Positions 45,307-53,116 of a stretch of 64,000 bases of DNA are shown piece by piece. A program made the translations under genes and the position numbers. Every line of letters begins with the position of its first letter. The stretch's first letter is position 1. The DNA comes from Histidinibacterium lentulum. GTDB taxonomy: Bacteria > Pseudomonadota > Alphaproteobacteria > Rhodobacterales > Rhodobacteraceae. A model generated the notes under the pieces. It was not told where the DNA came from. It ran no database searches and saw nothing but the letters and a program-made list of their open reading frames with translations. The stretch covers positions 1 through 64,000 of the forward strand of contig NZ_ML119089.1 of assembly GCF_003789055.1 (NCBI RefSeq), in the 5' to 3' direction.

Positions 45307-45999
45307 TCAGCCCGCGAAGCCCGCGGCCGCCCGCGCTGCCGCTGCCTCGGGCGCGGCAAGGACCGCGATCATGGCGCGCGCCGCTTCCGGTCTGGCGGCC
45401 CTGGCAGTCACCCCCGCGGTATAGGTCGTGACGAGGTCGCAGCCCGGCGGCAGCAGTCCCGCGAGACGCACCCCCGTGCTGCCAAGGATCTCGGTGACCT
45501 GCGTGCATCCGACCGGCCGCACAAGGTCGCTCCGGGCGAGCGCCGCCATCGCCGGGATGCCGCCCGGAAAGGTCCGGAACCGGTCGCTCAGCCTGTCGTG
45601 AATGCCCAGACGCTTCAGCACGCCCGCGAAATGGATGCCCGCCGTCGCCTGCTGCGGGTCCGGAAAGAAGATCCCGTCCGCCTCCAGCAGCGCCCCGCGC
45701 AGCGCGTCCCCGGTGGCGCAGGACAGGTCCGGGTCCGTCTCGCGCACCGCGATGCCTGTGGCGACATCGCCGATATCGACCAGACTGTCGGCCAGCACAT
45801 GACCCTGCGCGGCGAGCGATTCGACGAGGCTGCGGGAGAGGATCACGAGATCCGCGGCCTCTCCGGCGGCGATCCGGTCGCGCATCCCTCCGACCGGCCC
45901 GTAATCTCCGTCGACCGCAAGCCCGGTCGCCGCCTCTATCTCGGGGGCCAGCGTCGCCGCTATCCCCTGTGCCGCTCCGCCGCCCAAGACCCTGATCAT
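45307..45999 (-). CDS. ModA-like substrate-binding domain protein, apparently without a signal peptide
   Basis: 230 residues from ATG 45999. IRVLGGGAAQGIAATLAPEI, GPVGGMRDRIAAGEAADLVILSR and LLPPGCDLVTTYTAGV match the ModA/PBP-II fold of molybdate-type binding proteins. The N-terminus is not a signal peptide, and the longer open frame upstream does not supply one. No permease or ATPase genes are adjacent. Related leaderless proteins in Rhodobacterales are annotated simply as substrate-binding domain proteins; a cytoplasmic binding or sensing role is inferred. Confidence 0.7.
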   Translation of the reverse strand: MIRVLGGGAAQGIAATLAPEIEAATGLAVDGDYGPVGGMRDRIAAGEAADLVILSRSLVESLAAQGHVLADSLVDIGDVATGIAVRETDPDLSCATGDALRGALLEADGIFFPDPQQATAGIHFAGVLKRLGIHDRLSDRFRTFPGGIPAMAALARSDLVRPVGCTQVTEILGSTGVRLAGLLPPGCDLVTTYTAGVTARAARPEAARAMIAVLAAPEAAAARAAAGFAG

Positions 46000-46204
46000 G
46001 CCCTGTCCCCCTCGCTCCGCCGGTGTCACGGAACCGACCGCCTTCCGGACAACAGCAGAACTGCGCGGTCCGGACAAGTCGGCTGCCCGGGCATCCGCTC
46101 CGCCCCGCCCGGGCAGCCGCCGGAGACGCGCGCCCCTGCCCCCTTGCCGCGGCGCGCAGGTGCGGGAATAAGGCGGCCTGGCCCGGCTGGCCCTTGGAGA
46201 TTCC

Positions 46205-47437
46205 GTGGAAGAGGCAACGACAAGGGCCGGCGGCCCCGCGGACGGCCCCCTGCTGGCGAACCGGGACTACCTGCTGTTCCTGGTCTGCCGGGGCTGCACC
46301 ATGGCGGCATTCCAGACCATGTCCGTCGCGGTGGGCTGGCACGTCTATGTCCGGACCGGCGACGTCCTGAACCTCGCCTATATCGGCCTCTTCATGTTCC
46401 TGCCGTTCCTGCTGCTGTTCCTGCCGGCGGGGCTGCTCGCGGACCGGGTGGACCGGCGGCTGATCATCGCGGGCGCGGCCGTCCTCCATGCCGCCGCCAT
46501 CGCCATGACCGGGCTCTGGCTCTCCTCCGGCCGCGCGGAGATCTGGCCGGTCTTCGCCTTCCTCTTCCTCGACGGCATCGCCCAGGCCTTCCTCTATCCG
46601 GCGACGCAGGCGATGCTGCCGACCCTGGTGTCGCGCAAGGACTTTCCGCGGGCGCTCGCGGGAATGAACACGGTGACCAAGACGGCGCATCTCGGCGGTC
46701 CCGCGGCGGGGGGCCTGCTGATCGCGCTGATCGACACCGGCGTCTATGCCGTGATCGCAGCGCTCTACCTCCTCGGCTCTGCGGCGGTCTACCGCATCCG
46801 CGCGGATCTGAGCATCCGCACCAGCGAACCCTTCGGCATGCAGGTCCTGCTCGGCGGCTTCCGGCACATCCTGCGGACGCGCACGGTGCTGGCGGCGATC
46901 TCGCTCGACCTGCTGGCCGTGCTCCTCGGCAGCGTCATGGGGCTGCTGCCGGTCGTGGCCTCCGACATCCTGGAGGTGGGCCCCGAGGCGCTGGGACTGA
47001 TGCGCGCGACGCCGGCGATCGGCGCCCTGATCGTCGGGCTCGCCCTCGCGCGGTACGGGCTGCCGGGGCACGCCGGACGGATCTTCTTCGCGGCGCTGGC
47101 GGCGTTCGGGCTTTCCATCGTCGTGATCAGCGTCTCGACGGTGTTCTGGGTCACGATCCTCGCCCTGGCGATCTACGGCGGCTCGGACATGATCAGCGTG
47201 TTCATCCGGCATACCCTCGTGCAGCTCGGCACGCCGGATCCCCTTCGCGGACGGGTCAGCGCCGTGAACGCCGTCTCGATCAACGCCTCGAACCAGATCG
47301 GCGATTTCCGCGCCGGTGTCATGGCCGCCATCGTGGGCGCCCCGGCGGCCATCGCCATCGGCGGCGTGGCCACCCTCGCCATCGCCGTGGCCTGGGCGCA
47401 GCTTTTCCCCGAGCTCCCGAAGATGGCGCGTCTCTGA
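46205..47437 (+). CDS. MFS transporter (DHA3/EntS-like exporter)
   Basis: 410 residues from a GTG that follows TTGGAGA by 4 bases. Twelve hydrophobic segments; the loop LLADRVDRRLIIAG between helices 2 and 3 is the MFS signature, and ISVFIRHTLVQLGTPDPLRGRVSAVNAV in the second half is typical of the EntS branch (quoted in part). That branch exports siderophores and other small molecules by proton antiport; substrate here is unknown. Stand-alone gene between the ModA-like gene (divergent) and tRNA-Thr (convergent). Confidence 0.87.
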   Translation: MEEATTRAGGPADGPLLANRDYLLFLVCRGCTMAAFQTMSVAVGWHVYVRTGDVLNLAYIGLFMFLPFLLLFLPAGLLADRVDRRLIIAGAAVLHAAAIAMTGLWLSSGRAEIWPVFAFLFLDGIAQAFLYPATQAMLPTLVSRKDFPRALAGMNTVTKTAHLGGPAAGGLLIALIDTGVYAVIAALYLLGSAAVYRIRADLSIRTSEPFGMQVLLGGFRHILRTRTVLAAISLDLLAVLLGSVMGLLPVVASDILEVGPEALGLMRATPAIGALIVGLALARYGLPGHAGRIFFAALAAFGLSIVVISVSTVFWVTILALAIYGGSDMISVFIRHTLVQLGTPDPLRGRVSAVNAVSINASNQIGDFRAGVMAAIVGAPAAIAIGGVATLAIAVAWAQLFPELPKMARL

Positions 47438-47575
47438 CCCTCCCGACCTCCCTGCGCGGCGTTGTCCGCTCCGCGCACCTGGCCGCCGGCCGGGAGGACC
47501 GCCCCGAGGGAAGCCGGGGCACCCGGGAGAAGGAAGACGGGATACTGCCGGAAGGCCATGGAAACAAGGCGTTGG

Positions 47576-47651
47576 TGGTGCCCCCAGAGAGACTCGAACT
47601 CCCGACCCACTGATTACAAATCAGTTGCTCTACCAGCTGAGCTATAGGGGC
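47576..47651 (-). tRNA. tRNA-Thr(UGU)
   Basis: 76 nt including encoded CCA. Acceptor stem GCCCCTA/TGGGGGC (one T-G pair), D-arm GCTC-AGCTGGTA-GAGC, anticodon stem-loop CTGAT-TTGTAAT-type with anticodon TGT at the loop centre (ACTGATT-TGT-AATCAGT), T-arm with GTTCGAG. The anticodon UGU reads ACA and other Thr codons. No integrase or phage remnant lies next to it. Confidence 0.95.
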
Positions 47652-47790
47652 GCCGGCGCCGTCGGTTCTGCCAGAGCCGCGCGCGGGGTGCAACGGGAAC
47701 CGGCGGCGCGGGCCGCCCCGGCGGAAGCCGTTTGCCACGCCCGCCCGCCGGGCCTAAGGTCCGGCACCGGGACAGGACCGAGGGAAACAG

Positions 47791-48666
47791 TTGCAGATCG
47801 TCTATCACATCGGGGCGAATTGCACGGAAGGTGACCGGCTTCTGAAATCGCTCCTCAAGAATGCCGACAGCTTCGCCGCGCAGGGCATCAAGGTGCCCGG
47901 ACCCAGCAAGTACCGCCGTCTCCTGCGCGAGACGATCCAGAACCTGGACGGCCGCGCGCCGGAACCGGACACCCGCGACATCCTGCTCGACGCGATCCTC
48001 GACGACGAAAGCGCCGAGCGCCTCGTCCTGAGCCATGCCGATTTCATCTGCGTGCCCAACCGAATCTTCGAGGGCGGCAGCTTCTACGGGCTGGCGGAGT
48101 TCAAGCTCGCCTCCCTCGCCCGCCTCTTCCCGGAGGACGATCTCGAGCTCTTTCTCGCGCTCAGGAACCCGGCCACCTTCATCCCGGCCGCCTATTCGGA
48201 ATCGAACGCGCCCTCGCCGGAGGCCTTCCTGAAAGGGGTCGATCCTGCCGGGATCCGCTGGTCCGATCTCGTCGCCCGGATCCGCGCGGCCCTGCCCGGC
48301 GTGCCGCTCACCGTCTGGTGCAACGAAGACACGCCGCTCCTTTGGGCGCAGCTGATCCGCGAGATCTCGGGCGTGGACCCGCTGACCCGCATCCTCGGCG
48401 GATTCGACCTGCTGAACGCGATCATGTCGCCCGAAGGCATGGCCCGCTTTCTCGCCTATCTGAGATCACACCCGCCCCAGACGGAGGTCCAGAAGCGCCG
48501 GGTGATCGCGGCCTTTCTCGACAAGTTCGCCATCTCCGACGAGGTGGAGGAGGTGGTGGATCTCCCCGGCTGGACCGAGGAAACCATCGCGTCGCTGACC
48601 CGCAGCTACGAAGAGGACGTCTGGCAGATCGAACGGATGCCCGGCGTGACCCTCATCACCCCCTGA
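47791..48666 (+). CDS. Conserved hypothetical protein of Rhodobacterales
   Basis: 291 residues from a TTG preceded by GAGGGAAACAG. Opens QIVYHIGANCTEGDRLLKSL and contains ADFICVPNRIFEGG, LELFLALRNPATFIPAAY, LTVWCNEDTPLLWAQLI, and ends VDLPGWTEETIASLTRSYEEDV. The layout (an initial beta-strand plus a possible phosphate-contact region, an LRNP segment, and a late aromatic helical tail) recalls sulfotransferase-like proteins, but no P-loop of that family can be confirmed. No signal peptide. Conserved but unassigned function. Confidence 0.75.
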   Translation: MQIVYHIGANCTEGDRLLKSLLKNADSFAAQGIKVPGPSKYRRLLRETIQNLDGRAPEPDTRDILLDAILDDESAERLVLSHADFICVPNRIFEGGSFYGLAEFKLASLARLFPEDDLELFLALRNPATFIPAAYSESNAPSPEAFLKGVDPAGIRWSDLVARIRAALPGVPLTVWCNEDTPLLWAQLIREISGVDPLTRILGGFDLLNAIMSPEGMARFLAYLRSHPPQTEVQKRRVIAAFLDKFAISDEVEEVVDLPGWTEETIASLTRSYEEDVWQIERMPGVTLITP

Positions 48667-48802
48667 CGGGACCGCCCGCATGCGGCCTGCGCGCGCACCC
48701 GGCGCCGCCCATCCGCAGAGCGGGTTTTCAACCCGCCACGACCGGCCAGCCCAAAAAACCGGCAAAACGGGAAATATAAATCCAGATCAAGGCCTTGCAC
48801 AA

Positions 48803-48820
48803 GCGTCCACGCGTGGACGC
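48803..48820. promoter_or_regulatory. 18-bp perfect palindrome GCGTCCACG-CGTGGACGC beside gapR
   Basis: A gapless palindrome one base beyond the gapR stop codon, within a short AT-richer intergenic stretch. It could be the stem of a gapR terminator, though no T-run follows on either strand, or a protein-binding site. No second copy was noticed in the window. Confidence 0.4.
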
Positions 48821-48821
48821 C

Positions 48822-49097
48822 TCACATCCCCAGCGCGCTCTTGTACATCTCCAGCACCGCTTCCTCCTCGGCGATATCGTCCGGCTCGCGCTTTCTCAGC
48901 GCGATCACCTTGCGCATCACCTTGGTGTCGTAGCCCCGGCCCTTTGCCTCGGCCATCACCTCCTTCTGCTGGTCGGCGATGTCCTTCTTCTCGGCCTCGA
49001 GCCGCTCGAACCGCTCGATGAACTGGCGCAGCTCGTCGGCGGTGACGCGGTAGCTGTCGGGGGCGGCAGTGTCTTCGACGACGGAGGCGTCCGACAT
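48822..49097 (-). CDS. gapR: Nucleoid-associated protein GapR (DUF2312)
   Basis: 91 residues. After a short variable N-terminus the conserved core reads ADELRQFIERFERLEAEKK, DIADQQKEVMAEAKGRGYD, TKVMRKVIALRKRE and EEEAVLEMYKSALG. This is the DUF2312 family, of which Caulobacter GapR is the studied member: a tetrameric coiled-coil protein that clasps overtwisted DNA ahead of replication and transcription and stimulates topoisomerases. It is essential or important in alphaproteobacteria. The ATG lies close to GAGTGAGCCCC; the gene appears monocistronic, with a palindrome right after the stop. Confidence 0.93.
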   Translation of the reverse strand: MSDASVVEDTAAPDSYRVTADELRQFIERFERLEAEKKDIADQQKEVMAEAKGRGYDTKVMRKVIALRKREPDDIAEEEAVLEMYKSALGM

Positions 49098-49222
49098 GGG
49101 GCTCACTCTCTGGCTGGATCCACGGGAGATCTTGCTAGCCGCGCGGGCGCAGGCCCGCAAGGGGCAGACTTGCGCCCCGCCCGGCGCCGGGCTACGCGAG
49201 GCCGGACGAAGGAGGGCACCGA

Positions 49223-49435
49223 ATGGACTGGCTGATCTGGGGCGGCGCCGCCCTGTCGCTCGCCGGGCTCGCGGGCATCGTGGCAAGCATCCTCAAGGTC
49301 CAGCGCGCCCGCCGTGCCGGCCTCTCCGACGAGGACCTCCGCGCCCGCATCCAGTCGGTGCTGCCGCTCAACCTCGGCGCCTTCTTCGCCTCGATCCTCG
49401 GCCTCATGGCCGTGGTCGTGGGCGTGCTCCTCTGA
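49223..49435 (+). CDS. Small two-helix membrane protein, hypothetical
   Basis: 70 residues. DWLIWGGAALSLAGLAGIVASIL forms one helix, then a basic loop KVQRARRAGLSDEDLRARIQ, and NLGAFFASILGLMAVVVGVLL a second (last two quoted in part). CGAAGGAGGGCACCG before the ATG is a strong ribosome-binding site. No family is recognised by me; the same architecture occurs next to gapR in other Rhodobacterales as far as I recall. Convergent with the ABC ATPase gene, 3 bases apart. Confidence 0.65.
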   Translation: MDWLIWGGAALSLAGLAGIVASILKVQRARRAGLSDEDLRARIQSVLPLNLGAFFASILGLMAVVVGVLL

Positions 49436-49438
49436 CCG

Positions 49439-50527
49439 TCACCCTTTCGGGAAGACGAAGCACCGGTCCCGCCGCACCATCAGCCAGAGCGGCATGCCCG
49501 GTTTCGGCAGGAACACCGACGGCACCCGCGCCTTCAGGATCGAGCCGTCGAAATCCATCCGGAATTCCACGATGCTCTCCGCCCCGATGAACCGCGCCCT
49601 CTGAACCACGCCCCGCGCCGGCACGCCCTCGGCCGCCGTCGGATGCGGCCCCCGGCCCGAGCGGTCGAAGTCGATCTTCACATGCTGCGGGCGAAAGACG
49701 ATGTCGACCTCCGTCCCGTCCGGCACGCCCGGCGCCAGGAACTGCCCGAAGGCCGTGTCGGTCAGCGCCCCCTGCACCCGGCCGCTGATGACGTTCACAT
49801 CCGAGAAGAACGCCGCGGCGGCAAGGTCGGCGGGCGCGTTGTAGATGTTGTAGGGCGCCCCCCGCTGCACGATCCGCCCGTCGCGCATCAGGGCGATCTC
49901 GTCGGCCATGCGCATGGCCTCGGCCGGCTCGTGCGTGACCAGAAGCACCGCCGTGCCTTCCGCCTTCAGAAGGTCCAGCGTCTCGTCCCGCACATCGTCC
50001 CTCAGCCGGTCGTCGAGACCCGAAAAGGGCTCGTCCATCAGCATCACGCGCGGCCTCGGCGCCAGCGCCCTTGCCAGGGCCACCCGCTGCTGCTCGCCCC
50101 CCGACAGCTCGTGGGGATAGCTCCCGGCGTGCCGCGTCATCCCCACCCGCTCGAGAAGTTCCGCCACCCGCGCCCGGACCTCCGCCTTCGGCCCCGAGAG
50201 GCCGAAGGCCACGTTCCGCGTCACGTCGAGATGGGGAAAGAGGGCGAAATCCTGGAACATGAGCCCTGTGGACCGCCCCTCCGGCGGCACCGACCCGGCG
50301 AGATCGCAGACGATCCTCCCGTCGACGAGGATCTCGCCCCCGTCGATCGGCTCGATGCCCGCGATCATCCGCAATGTCGTGGACTTGCCGCAACCCGAAG
50401 GACCGAGCAGACAGGTCACCTGCCCCGGCATGACGGTGAGCGACACCCGGTCCACCGCCACGCGGCGGCCGAAGCGCCGCGACAGGTTGCGGACGTCGAG
50501 CCTTGGGGTCGGGGTCTCTGGCTTCAC
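49439..50527 (-). CDS. Iron/thiamine-type ABC transporter ATP-binding protein, orphan
   Basis: 362 residues from a GTG with GAGG 5 bases upstream. Walker A GPSGCGKST, Q-loop FQDFALFPHLDV, signature LSGGEQQR, Walker B LMDEPFSGLD, and a C-terminal TOBE regulatory domain from about residue 245 (VDIVFRPQHVKIDF). The profile fits FbpC/PotA-type ATPases that energise uptake of Fe(III) or other small solutes. No permease or binding-protein gene is adjacent, so it probably serves a transporter encoded elsewhere. Confidence 0.86.
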   Translation of the reverse strand: MKPETPTPRLDVRNLSRRFGRRVAVDRVSLTVMPGQVTCLLGPSGCGKSTTLRMIAGIEPIDGGEILVDGRIVCDLAGSVPPEGRSTGLMFQDFALFPHLDVTRNVAFGLSGPKAEVRARVAELLERVGMTRHAGSYPHELSGGEQQRVALARALAPRPRVMLMDEPFSGLDDRLRDDVRDETLDLLKAEGTAVLLVTHEPAEAMRMADEIALMRDGRIVQRGAPYNIYNAPADLAAAAFFSDVNVISGRVQGALTDTAFGQFLAPGVPDGTEVDIVFRPQHVKIDFDRSGRGPHPTAAEGVPARGVVQRARFIGAESIVEFRMDFDGSILKARVPSVFLPKPGMPLWLMVRRDRCFVFPKG

Positions 50528-50727
50528 GCGGCCTCGCGCCGGGATGGTTGACCGAACTCGTCGGATATCGCGCCGGGGATAGCGGCTGCGGGCGCGGGCG
50601 GCAAGGCTGAGCCCCATCCCCCGAATTGGAACGAAACGCCGCGGCCGTGCCTCCGCCCGGTCCCGCCTCCGCCCCGGTCCGCCGTGCGGAATGACACGCG
50701 GGGGCGCAACGAACAGGAGGATCCCCC

Positions 50728-50994
50728 ATGCTCGCCGAGCCCCTGGCCGGCCGTCTGTCCCCGCTTCCGTCCCGCACCGATCCCGCGGATCTCATCCGGC
50801 AGCAGAACGAGGCCGCCATCGCCGCCAGCCGCAGGCCCGATCCTCCGGGGCCGACGGACGACCGCCCGCTCCCCGCGCGCCCCGGTACCGAGGCCGCGGT
50901 CCGGGCCGGGATGGACCCGCCGGGCCGCCCCCTGCCGCCGCCCGATGCGGCGGCGGGCTACAGGGCCGCACGCCGCGCCGCCGCCCCCGGGTGA
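50728..50994 (+). CDS. Small Pro/Arg-rich hypothetical protein (88 aa)
   Basis: The ATG has a near-perfect AGGAGG 7 bases upstream, better than most genes here. The product begins LAEPLAGRLSPLPSRTDPADLIRQQN and continues Ala/Pro/Arg-rich without hydrophobic core, so it is likely disordered. No family recognised. Followed by a copy of the dispersed repeat, which may terminate its transcript. Confidence 0.5.
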   Translation: MLAEPLAGRLSPLPSRTDPADLIRQQNEAAIAASRRPDPPGPTDDRPLPARPGTEAAVRAGMDPPGRPLPPPDAAAGYRAARRAAAPG

Positions 50995-51023
50995 CCCACG
51001 CAACCGGATCGTCCGACCCGGGG

Positions 51024-51098
51024 TTCATCTGGCCGGAACTACTCCGGGGTCCGGGGCAGCGCCCCGGCCGCTCCTGCCTGCCGCAGGCGGGCAGGAGC
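51024..51098 (+). repeat. Dispersed hairpin repeat, copy D
   Basis: Head TTCATCTGGCCGGAACTACT at 51024-51043, then a hairpin CCGGGGC-AGC-GCCCCGG (51051-51067) and a 13-bp stem GCTCCTGCCTGCC-GCA-GGCGGGCAGGAGC (51070-51098, one T-G pair). The GCA loop and the order of hairpins match copy C, while both stem sequences differ. Confidence 0.8.
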
Positions 51099-51154
51099 TG
51101 ACCCGGCGCGCCGAAGGCGCTCCTTGTCCTTGCGGCCGTGTCCCTCGGGCCACC

Positions 51155-51934
51155 TCAGATCGTCGCGTTGGTGGCCCCCCCGTCCAGCAGCAGGTTCTGG
51201 CCCACGATGAACTTCGCCGCATCCGAACAGAGAAAGGCGCAGGCCCGCCCGAAATCCGCCGGATCGCCATAGGCCCACGCGGGGATCGTCTGCCGGCGTC
51301 GCTCCCGCGCCTCCTCGAGCGTGATCCCCTCGGCCTCGACCACCGCCGCATCCAGCGCATCGGCCCGGTCCGTGGCATGGATCCCCGGGAGCAGGTTGTT
51401 GATCGTGACCCCATGGGGCGCAACCTGCCGCGCGGTCCCCGCGACATAGCCCGTCAGGCCCGTGCGCGCGGCATTCGACAGACCCAGCTGCGCGATGGGC
51501 GCCTTCACCGATTGCGAGGTGATGTTGACCACCCTGCCCCAGCCGCGCCCGATCATGCCCGGCAGAAGCGCAGTCATCATCGCGATGGGTGCCAGCATGT
51601 TGGCATCGAGCGCGGCGATGAAATCCTCCCGTCCCCAGTCGGACCAGACGCCGGGCGGCGGCCCTCCCGCGTTCGTCACGAGGATATCGACCGCACCCGC
51701 CGCGGCCAGCACGTCCGTCCGGCCGCCCTCGGTGGTGATGTCTGCCGCGACCGCGGTGACCGCGATGCCATGGGTATCCCGCATCTCTGCCGCCGCCGCC
51801 TCCAGCGCCTCCACACCCCGCGCGTTCAGCACGATGTCCACGCCTTCGGCGGCGAGCGCCTCGGCACAGCCCCGTCCCAGCCCCTTCGATCCCGCACAGA
51901 CGAGCGCCCGCCGTCCCCGAAGTCCCAGATCCAT
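51155..51934 (-). CDS. Atypical short-chain dehydrogenase/reductase
   Basis: 259 residues with the SDR Rossmann fold: LRGRRALVCAGSKGLGRGCAEAL, VTNAGGPPPG, VNITSQSVKAPIAQLGLSN. The usual catalytic YxxxK should fall in LGLSNAAR, where Tyr is Leu and Lys is Asn, so the standard proton-relay pair is missing. It matches a known BKR-like SDR subgroup that departs from the catalytic tetrad. It is often annotated 3-oxoacyl-ACP reductase, but activity is doubtful. LLDGGATNATI at the end is normal. Confidence 0.85.
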   Translation of the reverse strand: MDLGLRGRRALVCAGSKGLGRGCAEALAAEGVDIVLNARGVEALEAAAAEMRDTHGIAVTAVAADITTEGGRTDVLAAAGAVDILVTNAGGPPPGVWSDWGREDFIAALDANMLAPIAMMTALLPGMIGRGWGRVVNITSQSVKAPIAQLGLSNAARTGLTGYVAGTARQVAPHGVTINNLLPGIHATDRADALDAAVVEAEGITLEEARERRRQTIPAWAYGDPADFGRACAFLCSDAAKFIVGQNLLLDGGATNATI

Positions 51935-52083
51935 GGTCCAGCCCCTTTCCTCTCAGCGTCAACCCGTCCTGTCGTACCGGGAGATGCCGCAATCGTCACG
52001 CCAGTGCCAGATTGTTGACCGCGGGTCGCCCCGTTCCTACTCTACGGCGTTCGGACTGGAGTTCGGACGGAAGGGCTGCCGAC

Positions 52084-53100
52084 ATGAACGACGACACCGC
52101 GCCGCGCGCCGTGCAGACGTTGCCGGTCTATCGCTGCGACGACTTCCGGGTGATCTCCGGCGTGGCCGAAGGTGATGCGCTCTCGTTCGCCGAGGAACTG
52201 GTGCTCGACGACATCTACGGGCTCCTGCCGGAGGCGCGGCGGGTACGGCTCACGGTCACGATGGGGCCGGACCCCCGCTCTCTGTCCGTGGCGGCAGGAT
52301 GCGAGACGGGCGCGGCGGGCAATCCGGTGGTGCTCGACTGCTGCCTGACCTTCATGGGCGAGGACGGGGCCACCCATGAGGCGCTGGTTCTCGTGGAGGT
52401 GGAGGAGGATGCCGCCGCCGGCATCTACATGCTTCCCCTCGCCTCCTTCGCGATCAAGAGCGGCTACCGCCTCGTCGGCATCGACCGCGACGCCGCCGCG
52501 ACACGGTTCGCCGAAGTCGCCGTGGTGTCGTTCACCCGCGGCACCCACATCACCATGGCCACGGGCGAACAGCGCCCGATCGAGACATTGTCGGTCGGCG
52601 ACCGGGTGCTGACGAGGGACGACGGGCCGCAGGAGATCCGCTGGATCGGGGCGAGCACCCTGCGCGCCACAGGCAGCTTCGCCCCGGTGGTCATCAGCAA
52701 GGGGACGCTCCACAACGAGAACGATCTCGTGGTCTCGCCCGATCACCGCATCTTCGTCTATCAGCGGCAGGACAAGCTCGGCGCGGGCCGCGCCGAGGTG
52801 CTGGTGAAGGTCCGCCATCTCATCAACGGGACCACCGTCTACCAGAAGGACGGGGGGTTCGTGGAATACTTCCAGCTCCTCTTCGACGATCACCAGATCA
52901 TCTATGCCGAGGGCATCGCCGCCGAAAGCCTGATGGTCGATCCCCGGACCCGTGCGGCCCTGCCGCCCGAGGTCATGGCACGGCTCCACTCCGCCGAGCC
53001 GACACACGCCCATCGTCCGTATCTCGATTTCGAGGTGCGCGAGCCGCTGGTCTCGGCCCCCGACGCGGCCGACCTGCTGCGCCGCGCCTCCTCGCACTGA
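52084..53100 (+). CDS. Hint (hedgehog/intein) domain protein with Ser at the usual Cys
   Basis: 338 residues from the ATG of MNDDTAPRAVQTLPVYRCDD; no signal peptide. The first 165 residues are a variable domain; the Hint domain follows at SFTRGTHITMATGEQRPIETL, then SVGDRVLTRDDG, NENDLVVSPDHRIFVYQ and FQLLFDDHQIIYAEGIAAE. In inteins and Hedgehog proteins the first residue of the block is a Cys that starts the N-S acyl shift; here it is Ser. The later SPDH block B-like His is kept. Such stand-alone Hint proteins are abundant in Rhodobacterales and their role is unknown. Confidence 0.85.
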   Translation: MNDDTAPRAVQTLPVYRCDDFRVISGVAEGDALSFAEELVLDDIYGLLPEARRVRLTVTMGPDPRSLSVAAGCETGAAGNPVVLDCCLTFMGEDGATHEALVLVEVEEDAAAGIYMLPLASFAIKSGYRLVGIDRDAAATRFAEVAVVSFTRGTHITMATGEQRPIETLSVGDRVLTRDDGPQEIRWIGASTLRATGSFAPVVISKGTLHNENDLVVSPDHRIFVYQRQDKLGAGRAEVLVKVRHLINGTTVYQKDGGFVEYFQLLFDDHQIIYAEGIAAESLMVDPRTRAALPPEVMARLHSAEPTHAHRPYLDFEVREPLVSAPDAADLLRRASSH

Positions 53101-53116
53101 GCGGCACGCGGGGAGC

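Noticed and set aside
45148-47613. Plus-strand frame of about 820 codons spanning the ModA-like and MFS genes
   Set aside because: It crosses two real genes in other frames and runs into the tRNA; no motif of any family.
47576-48700. Integration site or genomic island at tRNA-Thr
   Set aside because: No integrase, no direct repeat of the tRNA 3' end and flanking genes have host-like composition.
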